This document shows positions 45,708 to 54,723 of a stretch of 64,000 bases of DNA, piece after piece. The DNA is taken from the NCBI GenBank assembly GCA_045105615.1, contig JBGCDS010000007.1, positions 124,001-188,000 on the forward strand, given 5' to 3'. The notes under the pieces are model-generated. The model saw nothing but the letters and a program-made list of their open reading frames with translations, did no database searches and was not told the origin of the DNA. Numbering within the stretch: the stretch's first letter is position 1; every line of letters begins with the position of its first letter. The translations under genes were made by a program, and so were the position numbers. Origin of the DNA: UBA1858 sp045105615 (GTDB lineage: Bacteria; Pseudomonadota; Gammaproteobacteria; UBA4575).

Positions 45708-45873
45708 GTTAACTGGGTTCCTGTTGGTGTGGAAGTGTTACTGATGGAGCTGGTGTCATTTCATCAAAAACTTTTAACCAGTTACCATTTTTGCCCTTGG
45801 GTAGGAGCAAATGAACCTGCTATATGTTCTATTGTATGACTCAGAATTTATGTAGAAATAGGTCAAAGCTAGC

Positions 45874-46911
45874 ATGTTAAATCTTAATATTTCATATGAC
45901 ACAACTGCATATGAAGTTCAGCCAGAATTGAATGAGGATGGACTCCTCACGACTCAGTGCGCACAGAAAATTTGTGAAGTGTTAGATGAATTTGGATTTG
46001 TTGTGCTTCCCGATCTACAAACAGATGAAGAAGCTAATATGGGTTTGAAATTAGTCCAAGATGCGATTGCAGATCCTGCGCGTGAGAGGGGAGACTTTGC
46101 AAGTCAAACAGATATTCAATATGAGCGTCGCGACTTTTGCCCATTGCCTTCAACGTCTCCAGTGTTGTCCTATGCTGGTTTGCTATGTAAGCGCTTAGAG
46201 AATGTATTACTTGAGTACTGTGGTCAAACTCGTAAGGTTCTAGAAATTTCAACAATGACAAGTTATAAAGGGTCATCTCATCAATATATTCACCGAGATC
46301 CAGATGGCGTGTTGTGTATGTTTTCTGCGGTAGATGACGTATCTGCTGAACAGGGAGGTACCGTGTTTGTGCCAGGAACGCATAAATATAGTGGTGCAGA
46401 GTTGAAGCATGATGGTAAGGCGGGATTGTTTACTACGCTTTTTCAAACTTTATCTAATTACCATGTGTTGCGCCATAATCTTAAAAAAGTATTCGATATG
46501 CGCAAAACAGGAGAACCTGAAATTTCTAAGCAAGAATTTCGGGATCGTATTTTTTCAAAATGCTATGACAATCATCAACCCAATTTAGCTAACTTTTTCT
46601 TACGTCGTAATGATCTGTTCGATATTTTTAGTCTCTTACCACATAAATTATTAAAGTTATTTATGAATCGGAAGTATATCGATGAGAATTATTCTCTGGT
46701 TCAAACAACACCAAAGAAAGGCACGGTAGTTTTATATCGTAGTGATATGTTGCATGCCGGGCCGGATAATCGTTCGACTAAACCACGCTTCTTTTTTGGT
46801 ATGAGTATTGCTCGCGATGTAATTTTTGATGAAGAATGGAGAAATGGCTATGCGCCACATACTTCGTTATTGGCTGAGCCTAAATCATTGGGTGATTTGA
46901 TTAAGTATTAA
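45874..46911 (+). CDS. Phytanoyl-CoA dioxygenase (PhyH)-family oxygenase
   Basis: 345-residue protein likely to be an Fe(II)/2-oxoglutarate-dependent oxygenase. Seen: the iron-binding HxD at His140-Asp142 (QYIHRDPDG), GGTVFVPGTHKYSG typical of PhyH, and the distal His294 in SDMLHAGPDNRS followed by Arg residues for 2-oxoglutarate. The substrate is unknown. It stands alone between lolD/GIY-YIG and a convergent DUF2062 gene, behind a perfect FNR-type promoter, odd for an oxygen-consuming enzyme if FNR activates it. Confidence 0.85.
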   Translation: MLNLNISYDTTAYEVQPELNEDGLLTTQCAQKICEVLDEFGFVVLPDLQTDEEANMGLKLVQDAIADPARERGDFASQTDIQYERRDFCPLPSTSPVLSYAGLLCKRLENVLLEYCGQTRKVLEISTMTSYKGSSHQYIHRDPDGVLCMFSAVDDVSAEQGGTVFVPGTHKYSGAELKHDGKAGLFTTLFQTLSNYHVLRHNLKKVFDMRKTGEPEISKQEFRDRIFSKCYDNHQPNLANFFLRRNDLFDIFSLLPHKLLKLFMNRKYIDENYSLVQTTPKKGTVVLYRSDMLHAGPDNRSTKPRFFFGMSIARDVIFDEEWRNGYAPHTSLLAEPKSLGDLIKY

Positions 46912-46924
46912 GCTAGCAAAAGCC

Positions 46925-47458
46925 TCAAAGATTGGTGTTCTTGGAACGTTTGTAGCTTTTACGATTAGTCCATACCTTGGAAACGTACCAACGCCAATAG
47001 GCCTGTATCAATCCATAGCCAATCGCGCCCACTAGTGCGCCACTGCACAAACATCCCACCAAGAATGGTTGCCATCGGTCTTGTAATTCAGTAAACAACC
47101 AGTTCAGGCTAAATTCAAACTGGAAGGGTTGTAATTGAACATCTAATAACATCGCTCCAAATTTGTAGGCCGTATAAAAAAGTGCAGGCATGGTGAGCGG
47201 ATTAGATACCCAAACCAATATGACTGAAATAGGAATATTGGCCCGCAATATAATCGCAAGTGCAGCAGCGAGTATCATTTGGCCGGGGATAGGTACAAAC
47301 GCACAAAATAAACCAACGGCAACCGCACGTGACACCGAGCGACGGTTAAGATGCCATAGATTGGGTTCTCTTCCCGCATGCCCAAACATCTCTAGCGACT
47401 GATTGTTTCTCATCGAGTCTAGATTTGGAAATAGCTTTCTTAATAATTTTTTAGGCAT
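46925..47458 (-). CDS. DUF2062 membrane protein
   Basis: 177-residue inner-membrane protein. Seen: NRRSVSRAVAVGLFCAFVPIPGQMILAA and VWVSNPLTMPALFYTAYKFG, the two signature segments of DUF2062, with three helices. Members often sit next to comEC or glycosyltransferase genes; here it is divergent from comEC with 52 bases between. Function unknown. Confidence 0.88.
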   Translation of the reverse strand: MPKKLLRKLFPNLDSMRNNQSLEMFGHAGREPNLWHLNRRSVSRAVAVGLFCAFVPIPGQMILAAALAIILRANIPISVILVWVSNPLTMPALFYTAYKFGAMLLDVQLQPFQFEFSLNWLFTELQDRWQPFLVGCLCSGALVGAIGYGLIQAYWRWYVSKVWTNRKSYKRSKNTNL

Positions 47459-47510
47459 TAAACGACGCTGGTGATCCGTAACAAAATGAATATACTGCAG
47501 TGATTATGTC

Positions 47511-49826
47511 ATGAACATGGCAAAGGTCGCATTGTCATTTTTGCTGGGTGTAGTTTTATTTCAGACTTCTAGTGAGCTGCCTGTTTATTATTGTCTGTTA
47601 TCTGTTCCGTTATGTGCCTTGCTGCTATTGAGGTATTCGTTTACGTCGCCGCTGCTATTTGCATCATTGGGCTATTGCTGGTCGTTTATATTTTCTTTGT
47701 ACGTTATTTATCCTCTATTATCCTCACAGTTAGAGGGTGAAGATATTCAAGTTACGGGAAAGGTAATAGAAGTAAAGTCAGAAACTCACAAATTCTCAAA
47801 GTTTGTCTTCGAGATAGATCAAACATCAATCCGTCAATTGAATGATCAAATACCAGAAAAGGTTATGTTGAGCTGGTATCAACCTAAGCAGTCTGTTCAA
47901 TATCAGCAACAATGTGATTTTGTCGTGCGATTGAAGAAAATTTGGGGCTATTCGAATCCAGGTAGTCACGATTATGAAAAGAACATGTTCTTGTCTGGTA
48001 TAGGTGCTAGAGGATACGTCAGGTCAGGACGCTGTGAGGAATTAAATTCTAAGGATGCAGAACAAGCAAGTTTACGGCAACAGTGGGTATCACAGTTTCA
48101 AGCCACCGCACCGCGGTATGAATACGCTGATTTAATGCAGGCACTAACCTTTGGTGAACGTCAGGACATTAAGCAGACTCAGTGGCAAGTGCTACGCGAA
48201 ACCGGCACGTCGCATCTACTAGCAATCTCAGGATTGCATTTGAGCGCTATTAGCGTGGTGGTGTTCTTCTTGATGAATCATTTAGTACGTTGTAGTGCAT
48301 GGTTATGTGAACGAATACCTTCGCAATCAATTGCCGCTGTCTGTGCCATGGTTGCGGCAATATTCTATGCCTATTTAGCTGGTTTTTCTTTGCCGACACA
48401 AAGAGCGCTGATCATGGTCGTGGTTGGTCTGCTGGCAATATTGCTACGTAAACCGGTTATTAATATTCCATTGTTGTCAGCTGCATTGCTGCTGGTGTTA
48501 ATTATTAATCCTTTGTCAGTATTAAGTGCAGGGTTTTGGATGTCATTTCTGGCTGTGTTATTTATTTTTATTGTTGTTAAGAGCACGCGGGGGAAAAGTA
48601 AGCTGTTTCGTATTATTGCAGTGCAGTTCTATTTGGGCTTCGCCCTGTTCCCGGTGAGTTTACTTTTCTTTTCTCAGGCTTCAATTATTTCGCCGCTAGT
48701 AAATTTAGTGGCGATACCCTTAGTTAGTTTTGTGTTGTTGCCATCGTTATTAATAACACAGGTCTTGTTTTTATTAGGCATTTCTATCGCTGACTCAATG
48801 TTCACGATATTGGATCAATTATTCTCTTGGTTATGGTGGGGGTTACAGGAATCTGCTGAGTTTAAATATTCTTCCTTGGACTTCACGCCTAAGGTGTTAG
48901 GAGTCATTGCTTACGAAGTGGGTTTGTTTATGTTGGTGCAGGCTAAGGGATTACCTGTTCGTCATTTAGCATGGGTATTGTTAGTCGGATTATTCTTAAT
49001 TACTGAGCCGCAGTTAAAACATGGACAGATGCGACTCACGGTACTCGATGTTGGTCAGGGGCTAGCGTTAGTCGTAGAAACGGAAAATCATGCGTTAATC
49101 TATGATGCAGGCGAACGGTCGCCGTCGGGGTTTAATACAGGTGACGCGGTTGTACTGCCTTACCTCAAAACGCGAGCGATCTCTAAAGTGGATTTGGCGA
49201 TTATTAGTCATAATGATAATGATCATTCTGGGGGAATGCATACGCTAATATCACAGGGTGTGATTAATGACTTGATGGTAAGTAATCAAACAGAATTGTA
49301 TGACTTTGAGAATACGCGTCTATGTCGCGTCGGTGATGAGTGGCAATGGGATGAAGTAAAGTTCGAGATCTTGCATCCGCCGAAAAAATGGCAATCTAAC
49401 GATAATAACCGATCATGTGTACTGCAAATTAAGCACGCGGCTGGCAATATCCTAGTTCCCGGCGATATCGAAAAATCGACTGAAGAATGGTTAATTAGCC
49501 AATATGATGATTATTTGTCCAGCGATATAATTATTGCTCCTCATCATGGCAGCAAATCATCATCGAGTTATCGGTTTGTTGACCTAGTTCATCCACAAAC
49601 TGTCGTTTTTTCAGCGGGTTATCGCAACAGATATGGGTTTCCTCATGCTACTATTACGCAGCGCTATGAGGAGATTGGGGCGCAAATTGTGGAGACGGTT
49701 AGCCAAGGAGCAGTGACGTTTCTATTCGATGCTGATAAAGGACTGCGAAAGCAGGCTGGGCATAGACAAGATAGCAAACGCTATTGGCATTCCACACAAC
49801 AAGAGATAACTGATCAAATAGAATAA
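47511..49826 (+). CDS. comEC: ComEC/Rec2 DNA-uptake channel
   Basis: Inner-membrane protein for entry of single-stranded DNA in natural transformation. Seen: 771 residues, an N-terminal OB-like domain, the competence core ETGTSHLLAISGLHLSAIS (about 230-250), about ten helices, and a C-terminal metallo-beta-lactamase-like domain with LDVGQGLALVVE and SHNDNDHSGG. Full length, so competence is possible. Two ATG codons (47511, 47517) could serve as start. Confidence 0.93.
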   Translation: MNMAKVALSFLLGVVLFQTSSELPVYYCLLSVPLCALLLLRYSFTSPLLFASLGYCWSFIFSLYVIYPLLSSQLEGEDIQVTGKVIEVKSETHKFSKFVFEIDQTSIRQLNDQIPEKVMLSWYQPKQSVQYQQQCDFVVRLKKIWGYSNPGSHDYEKNMFLSGIGARGYVRSGRCEELNSKDAEQASLRQQWVSQFQATAPRYEYADLMQALTFGERQDIKQTQWQVLRETGTSHLLAISGLHLSAISVVVFFLMNHLVRCSAWLCERIPSQSIAAVCAMVAAIFYAYLAGFSLPTQRALIMVVVGLLAILLRKPVINIPLLSAALLLVLIINPLSVLSAGFWMSFLAVLFIFIVVKSTRGKSKLFRIIAVQFYLGFALFPVSLLFFSQASIISPLVNLVAIPLVSFVLLPSLLITQVLFLLGISIADSMFTILDQLFSWLWWGLQESAEFKYSSLDFTPKVLGVIAYEVGLFMLVQAKGLPVRHLAWVLLVGLFLITEPQLKHGQMRLTVLDVGQGLALVVETENHALIYDAGERSPSGFNTGDAVVLPYLKTRAISKVDLAIISHNDNDHSGGMHTLISQGVINDLMVSNQTELYDFENTRLCRVGDEWQWDEVKFEILHPPKKWQSNDNNRSCVLQIKHAAGNILVPGDIEKSTEEWLISQYDDYLSSDIIIAPHHGSKSSSSYRFVDLVHPQTVVFSAGYRNRYGFPHATITQRYEEIGAQIVETVSQGAVTFLFDADKGLRKQAGHRQDSKRYWHSTQQEITDQIE

Positions 49827-49840
49827 GGGATATCTACAGA

Positions 49841-50464
49841 GTGTTTGAAATTATCAAATCAGGCGGATGGCTAATGGTGCCTATCCTAAGTTGCTCGGTA
49901 ATTGCGCTAGCAATCGTGCTAGAAAGATTTTGGAGTCTACAGAAAAAACGTGTGGCGCCCGAAAATCTAGTCGCAAAGGTATGGAAGCTAGACCAGAATA
50001 ATCAACTGAGTGACAAAAAAATCGTCGCTATTCGAGATAGTTCGCCATTAGGTAGAATATTAGCAGCTGGTTTAACTAATCGCTTTAGTACACGTGATGT
50101 GATGCGTGAAAGTATAGAAGAAACAGGCCGTCATACTGCCTACGAATTACAATTATTTCTGACTACGCTGGGTACTATTGCTGCCATCTCACCACTGTTG
50201 GGACTATTAGGAACGGTTGTGGGTATGATTCAAGTATTTGCCGTAATCACAAGTGTGGGTGTGGGTGATCCTGGTGAATTAGCTAATGGAATTTCAAAAG
50301 CATTAATTACTACCGCGGCGGGAATATCCGTGGCGATTCCAGCAATTTTCTTTGTGCGTTACTTCCGTCGTAAAGTAGATGGATTGGTGGTCGACATGGA
50401 AGGTGAAGCGATCAAGCTAGTAGAAGTCATGCAAGGTTCACGTAAAGCGGAATCTGATAAATAA
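49841..50464 (+). CDS. exbB: ExbB/TolQ-type proton channel protein
   Basis: 207-residue membrane protein with three helices. Seen: VPILSCSVIALAIVLERFWSL at the N-terminus, TLGTIAAISPLLGLLGTVVGM and ISKALITTAAGISVAIPAI, the proton-channel helices of the family. The start is GTG. It is paired with exbD and is the first gene of an envelope operon that includes msbA and lpxK; in this setting the pair is sometimes called ExbB2-ExbD2. The energised partner (TonB or other) is not seen here. Confidence 0.92.
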   Translation: MFEIIKSGGWLMVPILSCSVIALAIVLERFWSLQKKRVAPENLVAKVWKLDQNNQLSDKKIVAIRDSSPLGRILAAGLTNRFSTRDVMRESIEETGRHTAYELQLFLTTLGTIAAISPLLGLLGTVVGMIQVFAVITSVGVGDPGELANGISKALITTAAGISVAIPAIFFVRYFRRKVDGLVVDMEGEAIKLVEVMQGSRKAESDK

Positions 50465-50472
50465 TTGCCCCT

Positions 50473-50901
50473 ATGAAATTTAATCTAGACGATGAAGATA
50501 AAACTGATGTTAGTCTGACACCGCTGATTGATGTTGTATTCTTATTGTTGATATTTTTCATGGTGACGACAACTTTTGATAACGACGCCAGCCTAAAGAT
50601 AGAATTACCTACGGCCAGTAATACGGTACAATCTCAGGAAGAAAAGAATCTGGAAGTTGTGATTGATCGTAAGGGTCAATTTTATATGGACGGTAAGGCG
50701 CTATTAGATGGTCAATCGCGGACTTTAGAGTCGGCATTAGCTAAAATGACTAAAAAGTATAGTGTTGAAAAAATCACCATACGGGCAGATGCTCAAACAC
50801 CACATCAATCTGTTGTCTCTGTGATGGATGCAGCGGGTAAGATAGGTATAAATAAAGTATTCATTGCAACTTCAAGTGAGCAACTCAAAAGCCAACAGTA
50901 A
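50473..50901 (+). CDS. exbD: ExbD/TolR-type protein
   Basis: 142-residue partner of ExbB. Seen: the single helix with the essential Asp in SLTPLIDVVFLLLIFFMVTTTF, and a periplasmic domain ending IGINKVFIATS. It lies 8 bases after exbB, and its 3' end overlaps the start of msbA. Confidence 0.93.
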   Translation: MKFNLDDEDKTDVSLTPLIDVVFLLLIFFMVTTTFDNDASLKIELPTASNTVQSQEEKNLEVVIDRKGQFYMDGKALLDGQSRTLESALAKMTKKYSVEKITIRADAQTPHQSVVSVMDAAGKIGINKVFIATSSEQLKSQQ

Positions 50902-52660
50902 ATCAACACAAGACTCATCGGGCTTGGCGGTATACCTTCGTCTCTTAAGATATCTAAAAAACTATAAATCATTGCTTGTGTTAGCAGTGATCGGCTTGGC
51001 AGTTGTCGCTGCAAGTCAACTCGCATTCACACTATTGTTAGCACCTATTATTGATGAGGCTTTTGTCGCGGGCAGTAATGAGGGGCTTTTATGGATTCCA
51101 TTTACTATTGCCGCCATATTTATTGTGCGCAGTGTCGGTAGCTTTCTAGGTTTGTACTATATCGGCAGTATTGGTCAGAGAATCGTTAAGGTATTACGCA
51201 CAGAAATGCATGAAAAGTTACTCTACTTTCCTGCATCTTATTATGACTCTGTGACGCTAGGGTCTACACTTTCCAAATTCACCTTTGATGTAGAACGCGT
51301 TTCTTGGGCAGGATCTAAAAGTATTCCAATTCTTGTGCGCGATACGCTCACTGTAATATTTTTGATTGGGTTGATGTTTTACCTAAGCTGGAAGCTGACA
51401 CTAGTGTTGTTCGTATCAGCCCCACTAGTGTATGTCGTTATTCGTTATGCCACCGTACGTTTTAGAAAGCTAAGCCATAGAATACAAACATCTACAGGTG
51501 ATATTACTTCTAGAGTAGAAGAATCCATTAGTGCCCAAGCGCTAGTAAAATTATTTACGGCAGAAAAAGAAGAGATTGGCCGGTTTGACATAATTAATGA
51601 AAAAAATCGACGCAATCAAACAAAATTTGTTGCGGTTAAGGCGGTGAATACGCCTTTAGTTCAAATGATTGTCGGTATGGCATTTGCCGTGGTTATCTAT
51701 GTTGCCTTTATGCCTTCAGTGAAAGGGGATTTGACCGCTGGTTCTTTTGCAAGTTTTGTTGCAGCAGTCATGGGTATGCTGAATGCAGCACGTAAGCTCA
51801 CTACAATCAATCAAATACTCCAAGCAGGCATCGCAGCTAGTGAAAGTGTGTTTAAGTTAATTGATCAACCTTCTCAAGTTGATCAAGGCTTAGTTGAACT
51901 AAGCTCATCTCGTGGTGATGTCGAATTTAACCAGGTGTCATTTCAATATCCATCAAAGCCAGACCCTGTGTTAACCGATGTTAGTTTGTCAGCAAAGTCT
52001 AATCAGATGATTGCTTTTGTGGGTAAATCTGGCAGCGGTAAATCATCCTTAGTTAGACTGATTCCTAGATTTTATGAAATCCAATCAGGAGAGATCAAAA
52101 TTGATGGGCATTTAATTGAAGATATTTCATTGCAAAGTTTGCGTCGTAATATTTCTATGGTTAGTCAAGATGTTGTGCTATTTAATGACACCATCGCCAA
52201 TAATATTGCCTATGCTATGCCTGAAAAATCCAAGCAAGAGGTGATTAAAGCTGCAGAGCAAGCCCATGCTGCCGAATTCATTGAAAAGCTACCAGAAAAG
52301 TATGATACGCAGGTGGGTGATAAAGGATTACTACTTTCAGGTGGGCAAAGGCAGCGTATTGCCATCGCACGAGCATTACTTAAAGATGCACCAATTTTGA
52401 TTTTAGATGAAGCAACATCTGCATTAGATTCTGAATCTGAATATCACATACAAGAAGCACTAAACGAATTGCGTAAGCATCGCACTACCTTCGTGATTGC
52501 GCATCGTTTATCTACGATTGAAAGTGCAGATAAAATCTATGTCATGGATCAAGGTAAAATCGTTGAGCATGGTTCTCATGATGAGCTAGTGAGTCAAAAT
52601 GGTGAATACGCTAATCTCTATCATCGCCAATTTAAAAAATCATCTGTGGTAGATGGCTAA
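50876..52660 (+). CDS. msbA: Lipid A export ATP-binding/permease protein MsbA
   Basis: Homodimeric ABC flippase for lipid A-core. Seen: six helices in the N-terminal half, FPASYYDSVTLGSTLSKFTFDVERV, Walker A GKSGSGKSSLVRLIPRFYE, signature LSGGQRQRIAIARALL and Walker B ILILDEATSALD. I favour GTG 50876 (594 residues), which overlaps exbD by 26 bases; a TTG at 50864 is also open and no good SD sequence decides. lpxK follows with an 8-base overlap. Confidence 0.94.
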   Translation: MSNSKANSKSTQDSSGLAVYLRLLRYLKNYKSLLVLAVIGLAVVAASQLAFTLLLAPIIDEAFVAGSNEGLLWIPFTIAAIFIVRSVGSFLGLYYIGSIGQRIVKVLRTEMHEKLLYFPASYYDSVTLGSTLSKFTFDVERVSWAGSKSIPILVRDTLTVIFLIGLMFYLSWKLTLVLFVSAPLVYVVIRYATVRFRKLSHRIQTSTGDITSRVEESISAQALVKLFTAEKEEIGRFDIINEKNRRNQTKFVAVKAVNTPLVQMIVGMAFAVVIYVAFMPSVKGDLTAGSFASFVAAVMGMLNAARKLTTINQILQAGIAASESVFKLIDQPSQVDQGLVELSSSRGDVEFNQVSFQYPSKPDPVLTDVSLSAKSNQMIAFVGKSGSGKSSLVRLIPRFYEIQSGEIKIDGHLIEDISLQSLRRNISMVSQDVVLFNDTIANNIAYAMPEKSKQEVIKAAEQAHAAEFIEKLPEKYDTQVGDKGLLLSGGQRQRIAIARALLKDAPILILDEATSALDSESEYHIQEALNELRKHRTTFVIAHRLSTIESADKIYVMDQGKIVEHGSHDELVSQNGEYANLYHRQFKKSSVVDG

Positions 52661-53660
52661 ACCAACCAAATCTAAACAACGCTCACATCAGTGGGTGAAT
52701 TCTGTTTGGTACGGTGAAAATAAATTATCTCATTTGTTATCGCCGTTATCTGGTGTGTTTTCTATTTTGGCAAAAGCTAGACAATGGAAGCAAAACAATT
52801 CAAAAATAAACTTTTCAGTGCCGGTAATCATTGTTGGTAATATTACTGTCGGTGGCACAGGAAAAACCCCAATGGTTACTGCATTAGTGAAAAATATGCA
52901 ACAACAGGGATATAAACCCGGTGTTGCTAGTCGTGGTTATGGTGGAAAAACTATACATGCAACATTAGTTGAATCATCACATAGTGCAGATCAAGTGGGG
53001 GATGAACCGCTAATGATATTTAATAATACTCAAGCGAGCGTAGTCGTTGGGAAAAATAGACTCGAGGTTATTCAACAGCTCATCAATACGCATCAATGCG
53101 ACGTCATCATCTGCGATGATGGCATGCAAGATTATCGCTTTGAGCATGATATAGAAATTATTATGGTCGACGGAGATAGGGTGTTTGGTAATCAAAAACT
53201 ATTGCCTGCAGGACCTTTGCGTGAACCCATTAGCCGGTTACAAATAGCTGATTTTGTGGTGGCAACCGCTAAAGTAATACCCGCAGTGAGCAGTGACTGT
53301 ATGAAGTTGGAATTGGCGGAATGTGTAAAGTTGACAGATCCTAATGATAGAAGCACTTTAGAACAGTTTAAAGGCCAAACGGTGCATGCAGTGGCTGGTA
53401 TTGGGAATCCAAATCGCTTCTTTAATAACCTAGCATCATTAGGGTTGAAGGTGATTGAGCATGCTTATCCTGACCATGCGAGTTATGAAATGAGCGATTT
53501 TTCGTTTTCAGATCAAAATCCAATACTAATGACAGAGAAAGATGCGGTAAAATGCCAGACATTATCATTAGATAATGCATGGTTTGTGCCGATGCAAACA
53601 AAGTTACCTGATGATTTCATGTCACGTGTCAATACATTATTGAGGAATATGAATGGATAA
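52653..53660 (+). CDS. lpxK: Tetraacyldisaccharide 4'-kinase LpxK
   Basis: Phosphorylates the lipid A disaccharide precursor. Seen: 335 residues, an N-terminal HQWVNSVWYGENKLSHLLSPL, the P-loop VGNITVGGTGKTPMV near residue 65, SRGYGG and IICDDGMQDYRFEHD with the catalytic Asp. It overlaps both msbA and the Trm112-like gene by 8 bases. Confidence 0.95.
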   Translation: MAKPTKSKQRSHQWVNSVWYGENKLSHLLSPLSGVFSILAKARQWKQNNSKINFSVPVIIVGNITVGGTGKTPMVTALVKNMQQQGYKPGVASRGYGGKTIHATLVESSHSADQVGDEPLMIFNNTQASVVVGKNRLEVIQQLINTHQCDVIICDDGMQDYRFEHDIEIIMVDGDRVFGNQKLLPAGPLREPISRLQIADFVVATAKVIPAVSSDCMKLELAECVKLTDPNDRSTLEQFKGQTVHAVAGIGNPNRFFNNLASLGLKVIEHAYPDHASYEMSDFSFSDQNPILMTEKDAVKCQTLSLDNAWFVPMQTKLPDDFMSRVNTLLRNMNG

Positions 53661-53850
53661 GAAGTTAATGGATATCTTGGCCTGCCCAGTGACTAAAGGC
53701 TCTTTGATTTATGACGAACAAAAACAAGAATTAATTTCTACCTCCGCTCGTTTGGCTTATCCAATACGTGATGATATTCCTGTCATGTTAGAAGAAGAAG
53801 CACGTCAAATTGAACAAGAAGAATACGAACACTATAAAAAGAAAAAATAA
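53653..53850 (+). CDS. Trm112/UPF0434 (YcaR-like) small protein
   Basis: 65-residue protein between lpxK and kdsB, the usual place of ycaR. Seen: DILACPVTKGSLIYD and ARLAYPIRDDIPVMLEEEAR, the family core, followed by an acidic then Lys-rich tail. E. coli YcaR has CPVC and a later Cys; here only the first Cys remains (CPVT, and Ser at the later place), so zinc binding is unlikely. Its stop overlaps the kdsB start (TAATG). Confidence 0.9.
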   Translation: MDKKLMDILACPVTKGSLIYDEQKQELISTSARLAYPIRDDIPVMLEEEARQIEQEEYEHYKKKK

Positions 53851-54596
53851 TGGCTAACTCATTTCGAGTTGTTATTCCTGTTCGCTATGCATCAAGCCGA
53901 TTACCAGGAAAACCTCTATTAACATTTCAACATAAACCGATTATTGAACATGTATACAAAAATGCATGTGAAAGTGATGCTGAGTCAGTGTTGATAGCGA
54001 CAGATGATGATCGTATTGCTGAAGCTGCTAAAAAATTTGGCGCTGAAGTATCAATGACAAGCAGTGATCACCTATCAGGTACTGATCGCATTACTGAAGT
54101 GATAGAACAGCAGGGGTGGTCAGATGATGAAGTCATTGTCAACGTACAGGGTGATGAGCCACAGATGCCGCCAGCGAACATCAAACAGGTCGCTGAATTG
54201 CTTTTAAATAATCCTAGTGCGGTGATTGGCACGTTGTGTCATCGCGTACAGACTATTCAAGAATATGATGACCCAAATGTCGTTAAAGTGACTAAAAATT
54301 CAAAGGGCAGAGCGCTTTATTTTAGTCGCAGTTCGTTACCCTATATTCGCGATGTAGATGTTAAGGTATTAAAAGAGAATAACGTTTTTCGCCATGTAGG
54401 TATCTACGCATACCGCGTACATTATTTGAAGCAATTCATCAAAATGGCACCATCACCATTGGAAATGGTTGAAAAGCTAGAGCAGCTACGCGCATTAGAG
54501 AATGGAGACGAAATCGTGATTGATGAATGTATAGAGCATCCTGGAATAGGGGTGGATACCATGGACGATTATCATCGTTTGAAGATAAGTAGTTAA
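53850..54596 (+). CDS. kdsB: 3-deoxy-manno-octulosonate cytidylyltransferase KdsB
   Basis: Activates Kdo as CMP-Kdo for LPS inner core assembly. Seen: 248 residues, FRVVIPVRYASSRLPGKPL at the start, ATDDDRI, VNVQGDEPQMP with the metal-binding Asp, and the C-terminal GIGVDTMDDYHRL. Last gene of the exbBD-msbA-lpxK-ycaR-kdsB operon; no convincing terminator follows. Confidence 0.96.
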   Translation: MANSFRVVIPVRYASSRLPGKPLLTFQHKPIIEHVYKNACESDAESVLIATDDDRIAEAAKKFGAEVSMTSSDHLSGTDRITEVIEQQGWSDDEVIVNVQGDEPQMPPANIKQVAELLLNNPSAVIGTLCHRVQTIQEYDDPNVVKVTKNSKGRALYFSRSSLPYIRDVDVKVLKENNVFRHVGIYAYRVHYLKQFIKMAPSPLEMVEKLEQLRALENGDEIVIDECIEHPGIGVDTMDDYHRLKISS

Positions 54597-54723
54597 TTTT
54601 TTTCTGCCATGCTCGCACGCTCGCAAGGTATGCGGGAATATTAGAAATGCAGGAGCAATATCCCGATCTTCATAGGGATAAAAAAGTATGTAAATTAATT
54701 GTTTTCTATAATTCACATCGGTT

